Source of the DNA: Peronospora farinosa
Lineage: Eukaryota; Oomycota; Peronosporomycetes; Peronosporales; Peronosporaceae
Assembly (NCBI GenBank): GCA_947646735.1
Contig: CANTFK010000046.1
Span: forward strand, 1 to 64,000
Direction: 5' to 3'
DNA length: 64,000 bases
Shown in pieces: positions 1-10,773 of this stretch. Below the pieces are notes generated by a model, which ran no database searches, was not told where the DNA came from, and worked only from the letters and a program-made list of their open reading frames with translations. Positions within the stretch are counted from its first letter, which is position 1. The number at the start of each line of letters is the position of its first letter. Position numbers and translations under genes: made by a program.

Positions 1-681
1 CCTCAAATCGTATGTTTCGATGGTTTTTACGTTCGGTCGTCTCGTCTGTCCGAATAGCTACCAAGTACATTTCTAGTCCCATAGCAGCGTTCGTCATACG
101 TCCAAGGGCCTTCAGGCAAGCGTCCGTGCCGTCTTCACTCGCCAACCTTATTTTCTTTCTCTCATTATCAAGTGTCGCAGCTGCCGTCGGAACCACCAAG
201 CATATGAAATTGTTTCACTTTTGAAGCAAAAAGAGGGCCAATAAAGTCTTTTCTCTGCAGTACTTGGTATTCTTGCGTTACCACGACGACGTGAGAAGTC
301 TTCTCTTTGGTAGAATGAAAGAAATGAAGGACGAGCAGGTTACAGTATTATCATTGACTTGTGAAGAATTGGGAAAGTACCTGCAACGTCCGCTTCGTAT
401 CAGAATCCCCACAATATGAACGGTATTTCTGGTTGATGTTCGCGTATACCACAGCTAGGAAGAGTGTTTGCACTTGTCTACAAGCTATTTGAACCCGAAG
501 CTCGTGAACCAGTTGGAGACGGAACTATGACTATCGTGAAAACAGTTGTTGCTCCCCTTGGACGTATGACGCTACGCCATACATTATGGCAACGCTGCTA
601 TGGGACCGAAAATGTGCTTCGTAGCTACTCGGACAGAGGAGATGACCGAACGTGGAAACCATCGAAACATACGATTTGGGT
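1..681. repeat. Imperfect inverted repeat at window start
   Basis: The reverse complement of positions 1-111 matches positions 556-681 over roughly 105 bases, with scattered substitutions and a 20-base insertion in the right arm. Both arms contain the same stretch around the words GGACGTATGAC and CCGAACGT. Neither arm gives a convincing protein in any frame. The two arms may be copies of one older sequence, perhaps gene-derived because they lie just upstream of the SWI3-like remnant, but no source could be identified. The 111-556 spacer shows no recognisable gene. Confidence 0.6.
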
Positions 682-902
682 GATCTCAGTAGCCGTCTTT
701 TGTTTTTCTCGCATTGCTCAATTTTTCGACTTTTTTCCGACCAGTTGTAGATCATATCCAGCCGCTAACTATACCCGAGTACGGCACTATCGATAAGACA
801 ATGGTATGCATATATCGCTTGTGGAAAGTATTCTGCGGTGAAGTCATTGGACATGCCAAGTGACAACATAATTCGAAACTTAATGGAACATACATCGTCG
901 AA

Positions 903-1551
903 TGAAGAAACGTTCAGTATGCCGACAGTGGCGAGGAGAAAAAAAGGAATCTTTCGGCAGCAGCGAAATAGACTGAAGAGGAGACCAACCTACTGTTGGA
1001 CGCTGTGGAGCAGCACAAGAACCAACAGATTCAAGAAGCCGATAGACGAGGAAGACGATGGAAGCTGCGACTGGAACTATGATGCGTCAAAGGTTGGCTC
1101 CAAGACGGCAGACGAGTGTTTGCTGCACTTTCTGATAATGCCTATGCTGGATCAGTTGGTGCAGACTCAGAAGCCAAGGCCAGGAGACTTGATTCAGTCA
1201 TTGCGACCGTTTACTGCTGGAGCAGTTCTGAACGCGCCTGTGTTGGATCTGATTGCTCTTGTGGAACACGTTGATCCGCTGGTTGCGAATACTGCAGCTT
1301 ATGCTGCAATTGGCGCCATCAAGCGACTGCACACAATGCAAGTAGCACCAGCGACTCCGCAGCTGGACACGCTTGTGAGCATGGAGTACAACGACGCAAT
1401 GGGTACAGCTGAAGTCAGGCAGAGAGCATTCCAACTTTGTCGGCTCGGCGTGATAGCTCAGCTAGCTCGCTTGAAGGCGCAGAGGCGAGAGTTTCCAACT
1501 GTGCAGAGTTCGCAGGAATCGGATCTACTGTCAAGTAGCCGCAGACGGTGA
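903..1551 (+). pseudogene. SWI3/SMARCC-like chromatin-remodelling subunit, C-terminal part, disrupted
   Basis: Two reading frames together give the SANT domain and C-terminal region of a SWI3/Rsc8/SMARCC protein, a core subunit of SWI/SNF chromatin remodellers in the nucleus. One frame shows LSAAAK, then a stop at 969-971, then TEEETNLLLDAVEQH. A tryptophan is expected at that stop, as SANT helix 1 usually reads W-T-x-E-E. Near 1050 the frame changes and continues with SKVGSKTADECLLHFL (SANT helix 3) and later DLIALVEHVDPLVANTAAYAA, the conserved segment after the SANT domain in this family. The SWIRM domain expected upstream is not visible. The stop plus frameshift suggest a pseudogene; an undetected intron could explain the frame change but not the in-frame TAG. 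Confidence 0.6.
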
Positions 1552-1975
1552 TGTGATGTGGTCATGGAGCATGCATCGTTGTCAGCCGCAACAATCGAGT
1601 CAAAGGTAGAAGTCGGCGATAAAAGGAGCTGGATTTGACTCAAAGGAAATGTTCGCGGTCACTGAAGAAGCAGCTAAGGTTGTGCAGCTCTAATTAAACA
1701 TGTCGTGTTTAGTTTGCTTAGCATTGATACAGACTGAATAAAATTCCTTCACAGACTCGAATGCTACTTGCTTTATGCATCAATGTACTGGCCAATGGAC
1801 ATTCAGGTTTCCTTGTGCATACCCTTGAGGACTAATCGATGCCATTCATGCTATTTGCTTGATGGTATTCCCGAGCAGTAAAAGCTTTAGGGATATCACC
1901 CCTCCGCTCACGAGCAGAAACATGACGCATGGTGCATCAACTAATAAACGCAAGCTGAAAGATGACAATGTCATG
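1552..1975. other. No gene seen
   Basis: AT-rich sequence between the SWI3-like remnant and the first LTR. No reading frame with recognisable content was found. Confidence 0.5.
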
Positions 1976-2604
1976 TGTAACGGGGTTACAACATCATTTC
2001 GAAAGTTTACGGTTGAAGTTACCTTTTATTGCATATAATGCATTATGATACTTCTCTTTAGAGAGGTATTAAGTATGAGCGTAAAAGATACGGTATTCGG
2101 TAATACCGTATCTTATTGATTAGGATTCGATAATCGATAACGCTGTACTAAGTACATCATACACAGATGTTTAGACGATACGTCGTCCAATTGCAAAGTC
2201 TGCACATTATAATTGCTATAATAGTAATTAATCTAGTGTAAGGTACTTAGAGTAGGACTATTCATAAAATCTTAAAGCATACATTAAATCAGTTCTCCTT
2301 TTGAGTTTAAGATCGCAAGTCTCGCTGACTTGTTCTCTTGTGCACTTCGTGCGTTGGTTTTCTGAACCTTTAAGCTTCTAGCTTGTTCTTACACTCTGTG
2401 CGTTGGTTCTTTGAACCTTAAGCTTATTGCTTGACTGACTATAGGTCTCTTCCTAGTTCCTTAGAACAGGGTGACTTTAAGTCGTTTAAATAGTTCCTTA
2501 GAACTAAGTGGCTTTTAGCCTTTACCTCTATTTAGTTCTCTAAAACTAAGAGGTTTCCAGCCTAATATCTTCCTCTGACTAAAGAGCTGTGCAGCTCCGC
2601 TACA
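1976..2604 (+). repeat. 5' LTR of Ty3/gypsy remnant F
   Basis: Begins TGTAACGGGG and ends CCGCTACA, the TG...CA termini shared by the other gypsy LTRs in this window. It is followed at once by CTTGGAAGCACT, closely matching the bases after the other 5' LTRs at 8,173 and (minus strand) 49,653, so this is probably the primer-binding site. Inside it, 2085-2114 is a perfect 13-bp hairpin with a 4-base loop. The left boundary is inferred from the conserved terminus; no second LTR copy is present to prove it. Confidence 0.55.
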
Positions 2605-2666
2605 CTTGGAAGCACTTGTAGTCAAACCTACACCTGAGTCTTCAAAGACTGACCCTCTGTGAGGAT

Positions 2667-3360
2667 GGAGAATCAAAATCACCGCTGAGGCGCAACGACT
2701 CGCACTAGATAAATTATCTGCGTTCTTCGGGCGCGATCAAATCGAGGCCCTTTTGGCCCAAGGTCCGGAGGTCCTTGATGCTCTCCTTGAGGCCTTTATG
2801 CGTTATGAAGCAACGCTACTCGGGCAGGTCGAGTAGCATGACCAGGCAGCGTCAGCTGCGCCTATACAGTACATCCCGGTACCTGTGCCCGATGCAGAGC
2901 CAAAGGCTCGCCCACTCGTTTTAAACGTGAAAACCTTCGAGGGGAAGGAAGGAGAAAATCTTCTCCTCTGGATCCGAGAAGCGGAAATGGCAATGGATGC
3001 CGCCATGCTTGTATCCGATAAGCAACGAGTTGGCTTGGCCATTCCGAAGCTCGGTGGAAGAGCTAGAGAGTGGGCTTTAAAGAGCGATTTCTCTGTAAAT
3101 GCCGCATTTCCACATGAGAAATTATTAAAAAGCAATTAACTTGCGTGTTTGCACCGCCTAATCAGATTTATCGTGTGCGCTCACGCTTCTTAGCTACCCG
3201 ACAGGGTAAGAAAGAATTGTCGGACTATGTCCAAGAGTTGAGAACTCTCATTGCTGCTACGCAGCAAGACCCTCTGGCAGAGGAAGTCCGAGTACCCAAT
3301 TTTATGGAAGGATTTTGTACTGTGGTCGCCAGGGCAGAAGTTTTCCGTGTTTAGCCTTCG
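2667..3360 (+). pseudogene. Ty3/gypsy gag (capsid part), disrupted
   Basis: The reading frame from 2667 gives a coiled N-terminus (LSAFFGRDQIEALLAQ), an in-frame TAG where the family usually has a glutamine, then the conserved capsid stretch [20 protein letters not shown] and GGRAREWAL of oomycete gypsy Gag proteins. A frame change near 3135 leads to FLATRQGKKELSDYVQELR, the usual continuation. Gag would form the particle for reverse transcription. Stops and frameshifts make it non-functional. Confidence 0.75.
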
Positions 3361-3519
3361 ACTTTCGAAGAGGCAGTAAGCATAGCGTTTAACGCTGAAT
3401 TTGATTTTAAATCTGCTCGATATGGTCTGCCATGATATCAATCAAATACCTCTAACAGGGCGAAACCCATGGACTTCAGCCATGCTGAAGAAGCTGAGCT
3501 TCAAGCTGCTGAGCTGCAA

Positions 3520-4211
3520 GGTAACATACGTAGATGTTACATGTGCGTTAGCACTAGGCATCTCCGCCCTAGCTGTCCGTTGCGAAAGCAACGTTCAAAT
3601 CGGCAGAGCCGAAACCCTGCTCCTAGCCAAAAGGCGAGCACCGCAGGGGAAAACGTCAGCTCCCAGTAGGCGCGGGGCGCCCTACTGGGAAAGAACTATG
3701 TTTTGTTGAAACTTTAGGAGGTAGAACTAAACAGGGCTTAGCCCCAGGTGGTTCTGTGGATGCTTCCATAGAACAAGGTTACAAGCCAGGCTTGTCGATT
3801 GTGTTGGCCATCATCAAAGGTCTACAAAGTCATGCTTAATTTCATTGACTCAGGGGCGTCAGGTAATTATGTCCGACGTCGTTCCTTGAAGGGAGTCAGC
3901 TGTATGCTGAGGCGCTAGAAGCGCAAGAGGGTGACAGTATAACCGTTTGTATCGAAACAGGTGTACGTGTCACCGTTCCTTAAGTTCCGTTGAACTTAGG
4001 TGTGAAGTTCTTAGACTTCAATAGCGTTGAACGCTGTCTTGTCCTAGATTTGGACTCGAGATATGATCTCATTCTCGGTATGGCTTGGCTGGAACGCCAT
4101 AAGCCATGGATCTATTGGAAATATAAAACCTTACGCGCCACGCGCAATGTTCCTAGCGAAGCTTTGGTGAGTCATGAACTCACCTTCGCTAGGAAACAAA
4201 AGTGCTATTGA
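3520..4211 (+). pseudogene. Ty3/gypsy zinc knuckle and aspartic protease, disrupted
   Basis: A degenerate zinc knuckle (CYMCVSTRHLRPSC) near 3535 is followed by the protease region: a frame reads FIDSGASGNYV around 3840-3870 (active-site D-S-G), and the end of the domain reads DLILGMAWLERHKPWI near 4060-4115, the standard ILG-x-x-W-L motif. Several frame changes separate these parts. It belongs to the same element as the 5' LTR at 1976 and the gag at 2667. Confidence 0.7.
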
Positions 4212-4367
4212 CGCGAGCCATTAACTGAGTCAGTTAGTGTGCTGGACATTGGAATGTCTGAGTTGATAAACTCCAATATCAACAATAATCGTGTCGATCA
4301 GAGCTCAGTGACACCTAATGGAACGGCACGTACTCCTTTAAGTGATACTCATAGTAATATTGAGACA

Positions 4368-4664
4368 CTGGATGTCGGTAATGACATCGTCTCTTTTATA
4401 AAGAAAGTTAAGGTCCATGACCTTGTTAGTGATATTGGCTGTAAATGCGATTCACTGGATGTCGGTAATGACATCGGCTCTCGTATAGAGCAAGTCAAGG
4501 TTGATGACCTTGTTAGTGAGGTCACTGGTACTAGTGACTCACTGGATGTCAATACTGACATCGGCTCTCGTATGGAGAAAGTAAAGGTCAATGACCTTGA
4601 TAGTGATTTCGCTGGTACTAGTGACCCACTGGATGTTAATACTGACATCGGCTCTCACATAGAG
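4368..4664 (+). repeat. 87-bp tandem repeat in the protease-RT linker
   Basis: Starts of the repeated CTGGATGT word fall at 4368, 4455, 4542 and 4629, exactly 87 bases apart, giving about 3.4 copies of a 29-codon unit (LDVGNDIGSRIE...VKVDDLV). The reading frame stays open throughout, so the repeat was part of the polyprotein. It lies between the end of protease and the start of reverse transcriptase. Confidence 0.85.
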
Positions 4665-4899
4665 TAGTTTAAGGTCAAGTAATCTGTTGACCTTGGGGAT
4701 GATGGTACCCAAATTACTATAAAAGTTACGGTCTCGTCAATGAGACGGCAGCGTCGCCAGATGGACGCAAAGCGTCTGTTTTATCACGTGGTAATGTCAG
4801 TGAACATTTGTATACCCTGGTCAACGGAGTGACAGGTGATGTAGGTGTGAGGTTGACCTTGAGGTCCTCCAATCATTAAATGCTCTCTTAGAGATAGAA

Positions 4900-5397
4900 A
4901 AAATGTCTGTGGATGAAGTTCATCAAGCCTTGAAGGCTGGTGCTCTATCCGATATGGTGGTCATTCGACCTAACCTCGAGCTGAACTCATCCTCGCTTGT
5001 CGTTGAGACAGTCCTCGAAGATACAAAGGCGGCACTTAGTGCACGTAGTGGATCATCTATTTTAGATAATGCTTCAGATACCTACTATCCTTTAGTTAAG
5101 GAATTTTAGGACGTGGTGTGTCACGATACACCGTCGGTTCTACCACCTGATAGGGGGGTACGTCATGAAATTGACTTGGTTCCTGGAACCAAATACTGCG
5201 TAACACAGCAGTGGCCTTTACCAAAAGAACAATGTGACGTCATTGACGAGTTCTTTCGTGCAAATCACGCGGCTGGCATGGTGCGCGAGAGTAAATTTCC
5301 GCACTTGACACCCACTTTCTGTGTTAAGAAACCGAATGGTAAGTTGGCGTAACGTCCATGCTTATAATAAGCTCAATGCAGCCACTATACCTGCACA
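4900..5397 (+). pseudogene. Ty3/gypsy reverse transcriptase, N-terminal end, truncated
   Basis: After an in-frame TAG at 5107-5109, where the family has FQDV, the frame gives the entry of a gypsy reverse transcriptase: RHEIDLVPGTKYCVTQQWPL and FCVKKPNGK. The catalytic core is missing because the sequence stops at ATIPAQ and switches directly into a chromovirus LTR fragment at about 5399. The rest of pol is not found downstream. Confidence 0.75.
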
Positions 5398-5398
5398 A

Positions 5399-6057
5399 TT
5401 AACACAGGGATCAGACCAGTCGACGCAAGGACTCAGAGCTTTAGGCAAGGATAGAGTAAAGGAGTTAAAAGGATAGGACTATATTAAATACTACACAATT
5501 TGCGATCTATGTGGAACGAATTTGTCGCCCAAAAGAACTTGCTCTAAGCCACCCACCTGTCCCGGGAAAGGATACATTTTGGCCCCCGTTATATACAGTT
5601 TCGAGGTTAAGTTCAAGTGCGAATAGAGCTCCAGGATATATTTGGCCTGTGATCTCGTTCGAGTTGCAGCTACCCCAAGACCCTCTATCGGAAGCGGTCT
5701 CCCTTACCTCACGGTCCGGAAGCTAAGTAAAGGTCACCCCTGAAAAGGCCAGGGATGAAAAGCTCCCTGAAAAATTTGGCTCTAAGCCCACCCTCGACAA
5801 GTTCGATCGAGTGGCCACCTACCGGCCCACCGAGTGAAGCATATCTACTCGAGGCCCCCCAGGTCTACATCCCTCAAGGCAGACGTCTACAACTTCACCC
5901 AAGTCTTTCGAAGAGTGCAACCCGCAAGCCGACGGGTACACAAGGTAAGAAAAGGTCCATACGCGGCATCATAGTACCCCTTTCCGACAGTAGGCAGTCC
6001 GGAACAGTGAGTGGTTTGGGGTCTCATCATACAATTTTGAGAACCCACTCCACCACA
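5399..6057 (+). mobile_element. Chromovirus LTR fragment (3' two-thirds)
   Basis: This 659-base block has the same length as, and by eye only about ten differences from, 13865-14523, the 3' part of the chromovirus 5' LTR; it is also clearly related to 50,690-51,368. It ends with the LTR terminus CTCCACCACA. The 5' part of the LTR with the minisatellite is missing, so this is a truncated copy joined to a broken gypsy RT gene. The high similarity points to a recent common source. Confidence 0.85.
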
Positions 6058-7520
6058 AGACCGATGATGACGTCGACTGTGAGTCGAGCGTCGTTGCCAA
6101 TCAGACGACGGGATAGGTGAACGGCTTTCCGTGTACGAGACCGACGACAGAGGACTCGGTGATCGAGGAGGACTCCGCGTTGGACGCGGGTCTCTCATCA
6201 CCATTCGCTCGTGTATGTCCAAACGGGTCTTCAGGCGGTCATACCCCTGACGATCCCTCGTATTCACAGAGCGTAGATCCGAAGTCAGTCGCGAGACTTG
6301 ACTCGAATGCCAGCCACCTCTTTCTTCAGCGCAGCGATCTCCGCCTGCGACTGAACGGCAACAGGATAGGCAGCCGCAAATAGTTGGGCGTAATCGCCGC
6401 TCCTATCGGGCGCCACCTGTGCTGGTGGATGCGGGTGGGAACACACGCTTCCTTGTTGGAAGGTTGTTGGCCCACAGCCATGCGAAGCAAAAGCTTCAGA
6501 TTCTTGTCCAGTGGAAAGGATACCCGAAGAGTTTTGACTCTTAAGAACCGGCCAATCCGTTGCTCGTCGACGTGCCTAAGCTGGTAGCAGAATCACCAGC
6601 TACACTGCTAGGTCCTGATGGACTAGCAGGGGCGGAGCGACCAGAAGGAGCTAGGGGTATGTTACCACCCAACATTTCCCTCGCAAGCGTCATAGCGAAG
6701 CTGATTCGATGCGACCGCTGTTTCACTGCATCTGCATGCGGTTTGACACGGCGCAAGAACTCTGCTTCGTATTCATCGGCTGTTTCGTTAGAACGCAACA
6801 CGACGAGATAGGGAAAGCACGAGGTAGTACTTTGCTCTGTCTTTTTCATAATGGAAAGACGTTAAAAAGTTTATTATCGTCAATAATGGCACGTTTTAAA
6901 AGCGTCGCACTATTTACACGCCGCGTGTCCACTCGGATGGAGGCAGCATTGCTGGCAAACCATCAGTTACGTAGCCGCCCTCGCGACGGCGTTCAAGTGA
7001 GGCCGACGGTGGGCTTTTTCCTTACCCTCGCCTGACTCTTCATTATGGATTGTCAAGACGTCAGACGTAGGGCTGACAGAGGCGGATGATTTCGAATCAC
7101 CGACCTGCTGTTAATCCGCGGCTGTTTCTTTTAAAGCAGCGCGATCAGTTGTGATCGCTGCGCTCGCTGGCGCAGACGATGAGGCATGACCCTCGCTGTC
7201 AGGAAGCATGGAAGCTTCCTGAAGGTTGGGTATCTCAAATGATGGGGACATATATCCATTCAATGCACTGTGCTCATCAACACTTTGGGGTGATGGCAAT
7301 GGTGGGCTCTCATTGTAGTCAACAACGAGATACAGGTCTTCATCCGCACCAATAGTGGGATGGACCAGTGTTCTCGGCTGATAAGCTGACATTAGATGTC
7401 GGCATTGTCACAGAGACACTTAGCGACGGCTGAGATTTATCGCGGCGCGTACACTTTTTGCTGGTCTGCATGAACGCCTTTGAAGGTGACCTATCAGCCT
7501 TACCACGTTTCTGTGGCATT
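6058..7520 (-). pseudogene. Antisense ORF region (aORF) before a gypsy 3' LTR, frameshifted
   Basis: On the minus strand, an ATG at 7520 begins MPQKRGKADRSPSK. A frame change near 7390 leads to VDYNESPPLPSPQSVDEH, then to 6849-6541 (ETADEYEAEFLRRVKPHADA) and finally to an arginine/serine/proline-rich tail (RPTRSPPRSPSPLSS) near 6190-6120. The polypurine tract and LTR at 7573 run on the plus strand, so this coding lies antisense to its host element, between the expected integrase end and the 3' LTR. Function unknown; the RS-rich tail resembles those of the other two aORFs only in composition. Confidence 0.45.
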
Positions 7521-7572
7521 TCTTCTTTTCGATGTTTTACAGATGTAAAAATCGTCTTAAAGAGGGGAATGG

Positions 7573-8172
7573 TGTAACGGGCTCAATGTTACACGTACCC
7601 GTTAAGTATGCGATACTTAACGGGCAGGTCTCAAAAGGTACGTAAGTACTTAAGACCTTTCGCTCGGGTGAGACACACCATGTGTCACACCCTTGCGTAT
7701 GTGATATACACTAGGTGTATTCACATTGATGGGGATGACGCCCAGCTGGGACTAGGCGTCATCAAATGACGTCAGTCAGTTACGTCATTGAGCGAGCTTA
7801 AATATATATAAGCTCGCACGTTGGGATGCGCATCTATAGAGATGTCACCCATCATTACATATTAATTAATCAGTAGTTTGATTTATATTAGTTAAGTTCT
7901 ATTAAATATAACTCAGTCTTGACTTTACTAAACATCACACATTGCGCACGAGAAGCTGTAGAAGCTTCTGCTTGTCGTAAGTGTAGCTCTTGTCTTAGCG
8001 GTTTGTTGCACGGTTAGCTCCAAAGCGACCAGCAGCGGTTGTTACAGCGCTTTTTAGCGCCGACCACCACCACCACCGCACGCGGAGGTAAGACGGTAAA
8101 ACCGCTTCCTCGCGCTGCTTGAAGGTAGCCCGCGTAGTACGTGGCAGCTTCTTTACGAAGTGCCCGTCTACA
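7573..8172 (+). repeat. Gypsy LTR G with polypurine tract on its left and primer site on its right
   Basis: Begins TGTAACGGGC and ends CCCGTCTACA. Directly upstream is a polypurine tract (AAAGAGGGGAATGG, ending at 7572), the mark of a 3' LTR. Directly downstream is CTTGGTAGCACT, the primer-site-like sequence expected after a 5' LTR, and a gag gene. A TATA-like near-palindrome (GAGCTTAAATATATATAAGC) lies near 7796 and is a likely promoter core. The LTR is not similar to LTR F, so the sequences on either side probably come from a tandem (shared-LTR) pair or from recombination. Confidence 0.7.
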
Positions 8173-8216
8173 CTTGGTAGCACTAGTAGTCCTTCCCACG
8201 CCCCGCCTCTCTGAGC

Positions 8217-9276
8217 GTGCGTGTGGATACGGATGTCCCTCAAAGTGATTGGGGTGATTTTTCTCACCTCTCACAACAACATAGGGAGGTGGAAGAGCAT
8301 TTGGTGCAGGGACTTGATGAACAAGCCCTGGCCAGTCTCTTGCATTGTCCTCCTGAGCAACATGTTGCTCAGTTGGAGCAATACGAGGCGTTTCTGTTCA
8401 GAAAGCGTAGAAACGCGTTTGAGGCAAGCATACAAGCCACCGCTGAGTCCATCACTAAGACTTAGGATGAGCTTAGTCTTGAGCAAGCTCGGAATGAGGC
8501 GCTCAACAGAACTGTTGAGACGCTCTCTGCCCGGCCTACTCAACCGAGGCCCATTCGGATGGACCCTCCGAAGTTCGATGGAACTAGCCCTCACACGATT
8601 GTTCACTAACTATTAGCCGTGGAGCAATGCGATATGGCGCAGGTCATCGAAGACGACACCATAATGGTGTCGTATGCCATGTCCAACTTTCGTGGCAAAG
8701 CGTCAGAGTGGGCTTACTCTGCGCTTATGGCAAACGCTGATGCGTTTCCATCATGGACGATCTTTAAGTCAAAGATTCGTGCCATGTACCAGCCGCCTAA
8801 GAATGAAGTATTACTTCAGGCTCGCTTCTTTGGAGCTCGACAGGCGAAACGATCTATGCAAGAGTATGTGGAGCAGATGCGTTCGCTGTCTGCGTCCATT
8901 AATGTGGGTCCGATACCGGAACACATTAAGGTTCCTACGTTCATGAACGGACCAAGGCACGGACCATCGCGTCAGGCCTTTCTTAGAAAGGTGCCAAAGA
9001 CGATGGAGGAGGCAATTGGAATTGCCCTAGTTGAGGATCAATCATACTACAGTTCCTCGACGACAGCTTTTTATAAGCCGTCGGCCGAGAGGTCGGATGC
9101 CACTCCAATGGAGTTAGGCAATGCATACGTGGTCTGCTAAAGTGCGGCAAGCGAGGCCATATGATGGCTTACTGCTATGCCAAACTTGCTGCTAGTGCTA
9201 AGGCATCCAGCAAGAAGGGTCCCTACCGGAAGGGAGATGCGAAAAACCAGCGTGCACGACGCACGAGTACAGCACC
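8217..9276 (+). pseudogene. Ty3/gypsy gag with zinc knuckle, disrupted
   Basis: A frame from 8217 gives an N-terminal coiled region (VEEHLVQGLDEQALASLL), an in-frame TAG at 8463-8465, then PIRMDPPKFDGTSPH and, after another frame change, 8619-9140 with SNFRGKASEWAYSALMA and FFGARQAKRSMQEYVEQMR, typical capsid motifs. A one-base shift near 9140 restores the CCHC knuckle CLKCGKRGHMMAYC. The frame is then cut at about 9277 by an inverted chromovirus-type LTR. The element uses the LTR at 7573 as its 5' LTR. Confidence 0.8.
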
Positions 9277-10289
9277 TGTATGGTGGAGCGGGGTTCACAA
9301 ATTATCTGATGTGATCCTGACTCTCCACTGGCGTCCAGACAACCGACTGTCGGAGGGGTTACTCCGTGTATAGCAATTCCTTCCTCGCCTTGTGTACCCG
9401 TTGGTGCGGCGGGTAGCACTCTTCTCGGTGGACTTGAGTTGATGCTGAACTTGACCGTGGTTGGGATTGGTGGGGGGTTCGACCACGCGGAAATCTTCAC
9501 GCGATCGAGGGTTACTTGGGGCACTCTATATGAGTCGCCCTGATCTCTCTTGAGATCGCCTTGTCCAAAAATGTAGATACTTGATCTACTTGACACACTT
9601 GACCTTCTGACCACTTGAGCCGTCTCGCGATCTTGTGCCTTGTCCTTTACGTGTTACTGCGTCCAATCGCAGGCGAAGTTTGTTTGTGAGAGGTCTTGTA
9701 ATCCCTGGCCAAAAAATCCAGGGATATACTTGTAGGTACCGGCGGCAGAAGCTCTTGATCGTCTGGGGCCAAGAATATCCCACCCGGAAGAGAAGTCTGC
9801 GTGTGTAGTTAGAAGTAAAAGAAACTCTGTTTAATAATAACCAGTCAAATACCAAAACCTATGATCTTGCCTATCTGTAGCCCAGGATTTACTGCCGCGT
9901 GTCGCCTTCTTGGGGGGATCAGGACTTGCTATGTGATCTACTTTAAATACCGGAGTGATCTGTTGATCCAGATTTGTCGATCCGGATTTGATAATTCGAA
10001 TTTTTCGATCCGGATTTGTCGATCCAGTTTTGTCGATCCGAATTTGATGATCCGAATTTGTCGATCCGAATTTGTCGATCCGGATATGTCGATCCAAATT
10101 TGTCGATCCGGATTTGTCGATCTAGATGACTGGCTACTCTTTGCAATCCACTTTTTGGATCGAGGTTATGGATCGATCTGTAACTGGTTACGCTTTGCGA
10201 TCTACTTTCTGGATCGAGGTTACGATCCGATCCTTATCTGATTCGTCGATCCAATCATCCTTAATCGCGATTGTGGTGTGTGGTCCACA
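9277..10289 (-). mobile_element. Chromovirus-type LTR, inverted, with 14-bp minisatellite
   Basis: The reverse complement ends with CCCGCTCCACCATACA and contains GACGGGTACACAAGG-like and CCGACAGTCGG-like words in the same order as the LTR at 13491-14523, so it is a diverged, inverted member of that family. Its upstream half holds a different tandem repeat (see 9957-10126) from the one in the other copies. The left border interrupts a gag gene. The right border at 10289 is inferred from a TGTGG-type terminus and is less certain; no target duplication was found. Confidence 0.65.
9957..10126. repeat. 14-bp minisatellite
   Basis: About twelve imperfect copies of GATCCGGATTTGTC, with variants such as GATCCGAATTTGTC. 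They are followed by two copies of a roughly 60-base unit containing CTTTGCGATCTACTTTCTGG (10127-10235). The array lies inside the inverted chromovirus-type LTR. Confidence 0.9.
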
Positions 10290-10367
10290 CCCAATACTCT
10301 TTCGATCCATATTTTTTGTGTTCTTGACACCGTTACTCCCTCTTCAAACCCTCTCTCATGTCTTATT

Positions 10368-10694
10368 TGTAACGGGGATAGAACGTGCCGTCACTAGCTT
10401 ACACGTACGCTTGAGGAAGACTCAAGCCCAATTATTAGGTATTAAGTAAATTTAACTCAAATCTTTTTTTGTTTTAATTCGTACTAATTACGAAGATTTT
10501 GGTCGTAATAAATACGACAGTGTTCCCGCCTTTCAGGAACCACACAATTTCAGGTTAATTTATCATTAGTCCATATTGGGACTTTAGGCCCCAATAATAA
10601 TTTGCCACGCTGTGCCCGCTATTCGGGCCCAGCACCTGCCTACATATGTAATTGTTTATTTGTGTTAACTATGTGTGTAATGTAGCCCATTACA
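10368..10694 (-). repeat. 3' LTR of minus-strand gypsy remnant H
   Basis: Read on the minus strand it begins TGTAATGGGC and ends CCCCGTTACA. Immediately before it on the minus strand is GAGAAGGGGGTGA, a polypurine tract, which fixes this as a 3' LTR of a minus-strand element. Its ends match the gypsy LTRs at 37290 and 49654, but the interior differs. Confidence 0.75.
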
Positions 10695-10773
10695 TCACCC
10701 CCTTCTCAAAACAGCACTAACCAACCGTGAGTGCTCAACTGTCGAAAACCCTTCGCCCACAAACGAAAAAGCA

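Noticed and set aside
5887..6267. Minus-strand 126-codon frame as a separate gene
   Set aside because: It spans the junction between the chromovirus LTR fragment and the antisense ORF region; only the part right of 6058 belongs to the latter.
9831..10241. Open frames with IRIDKFGSTN-type repeats
   Set aside because: Translations of the 14-bp minisatellite.
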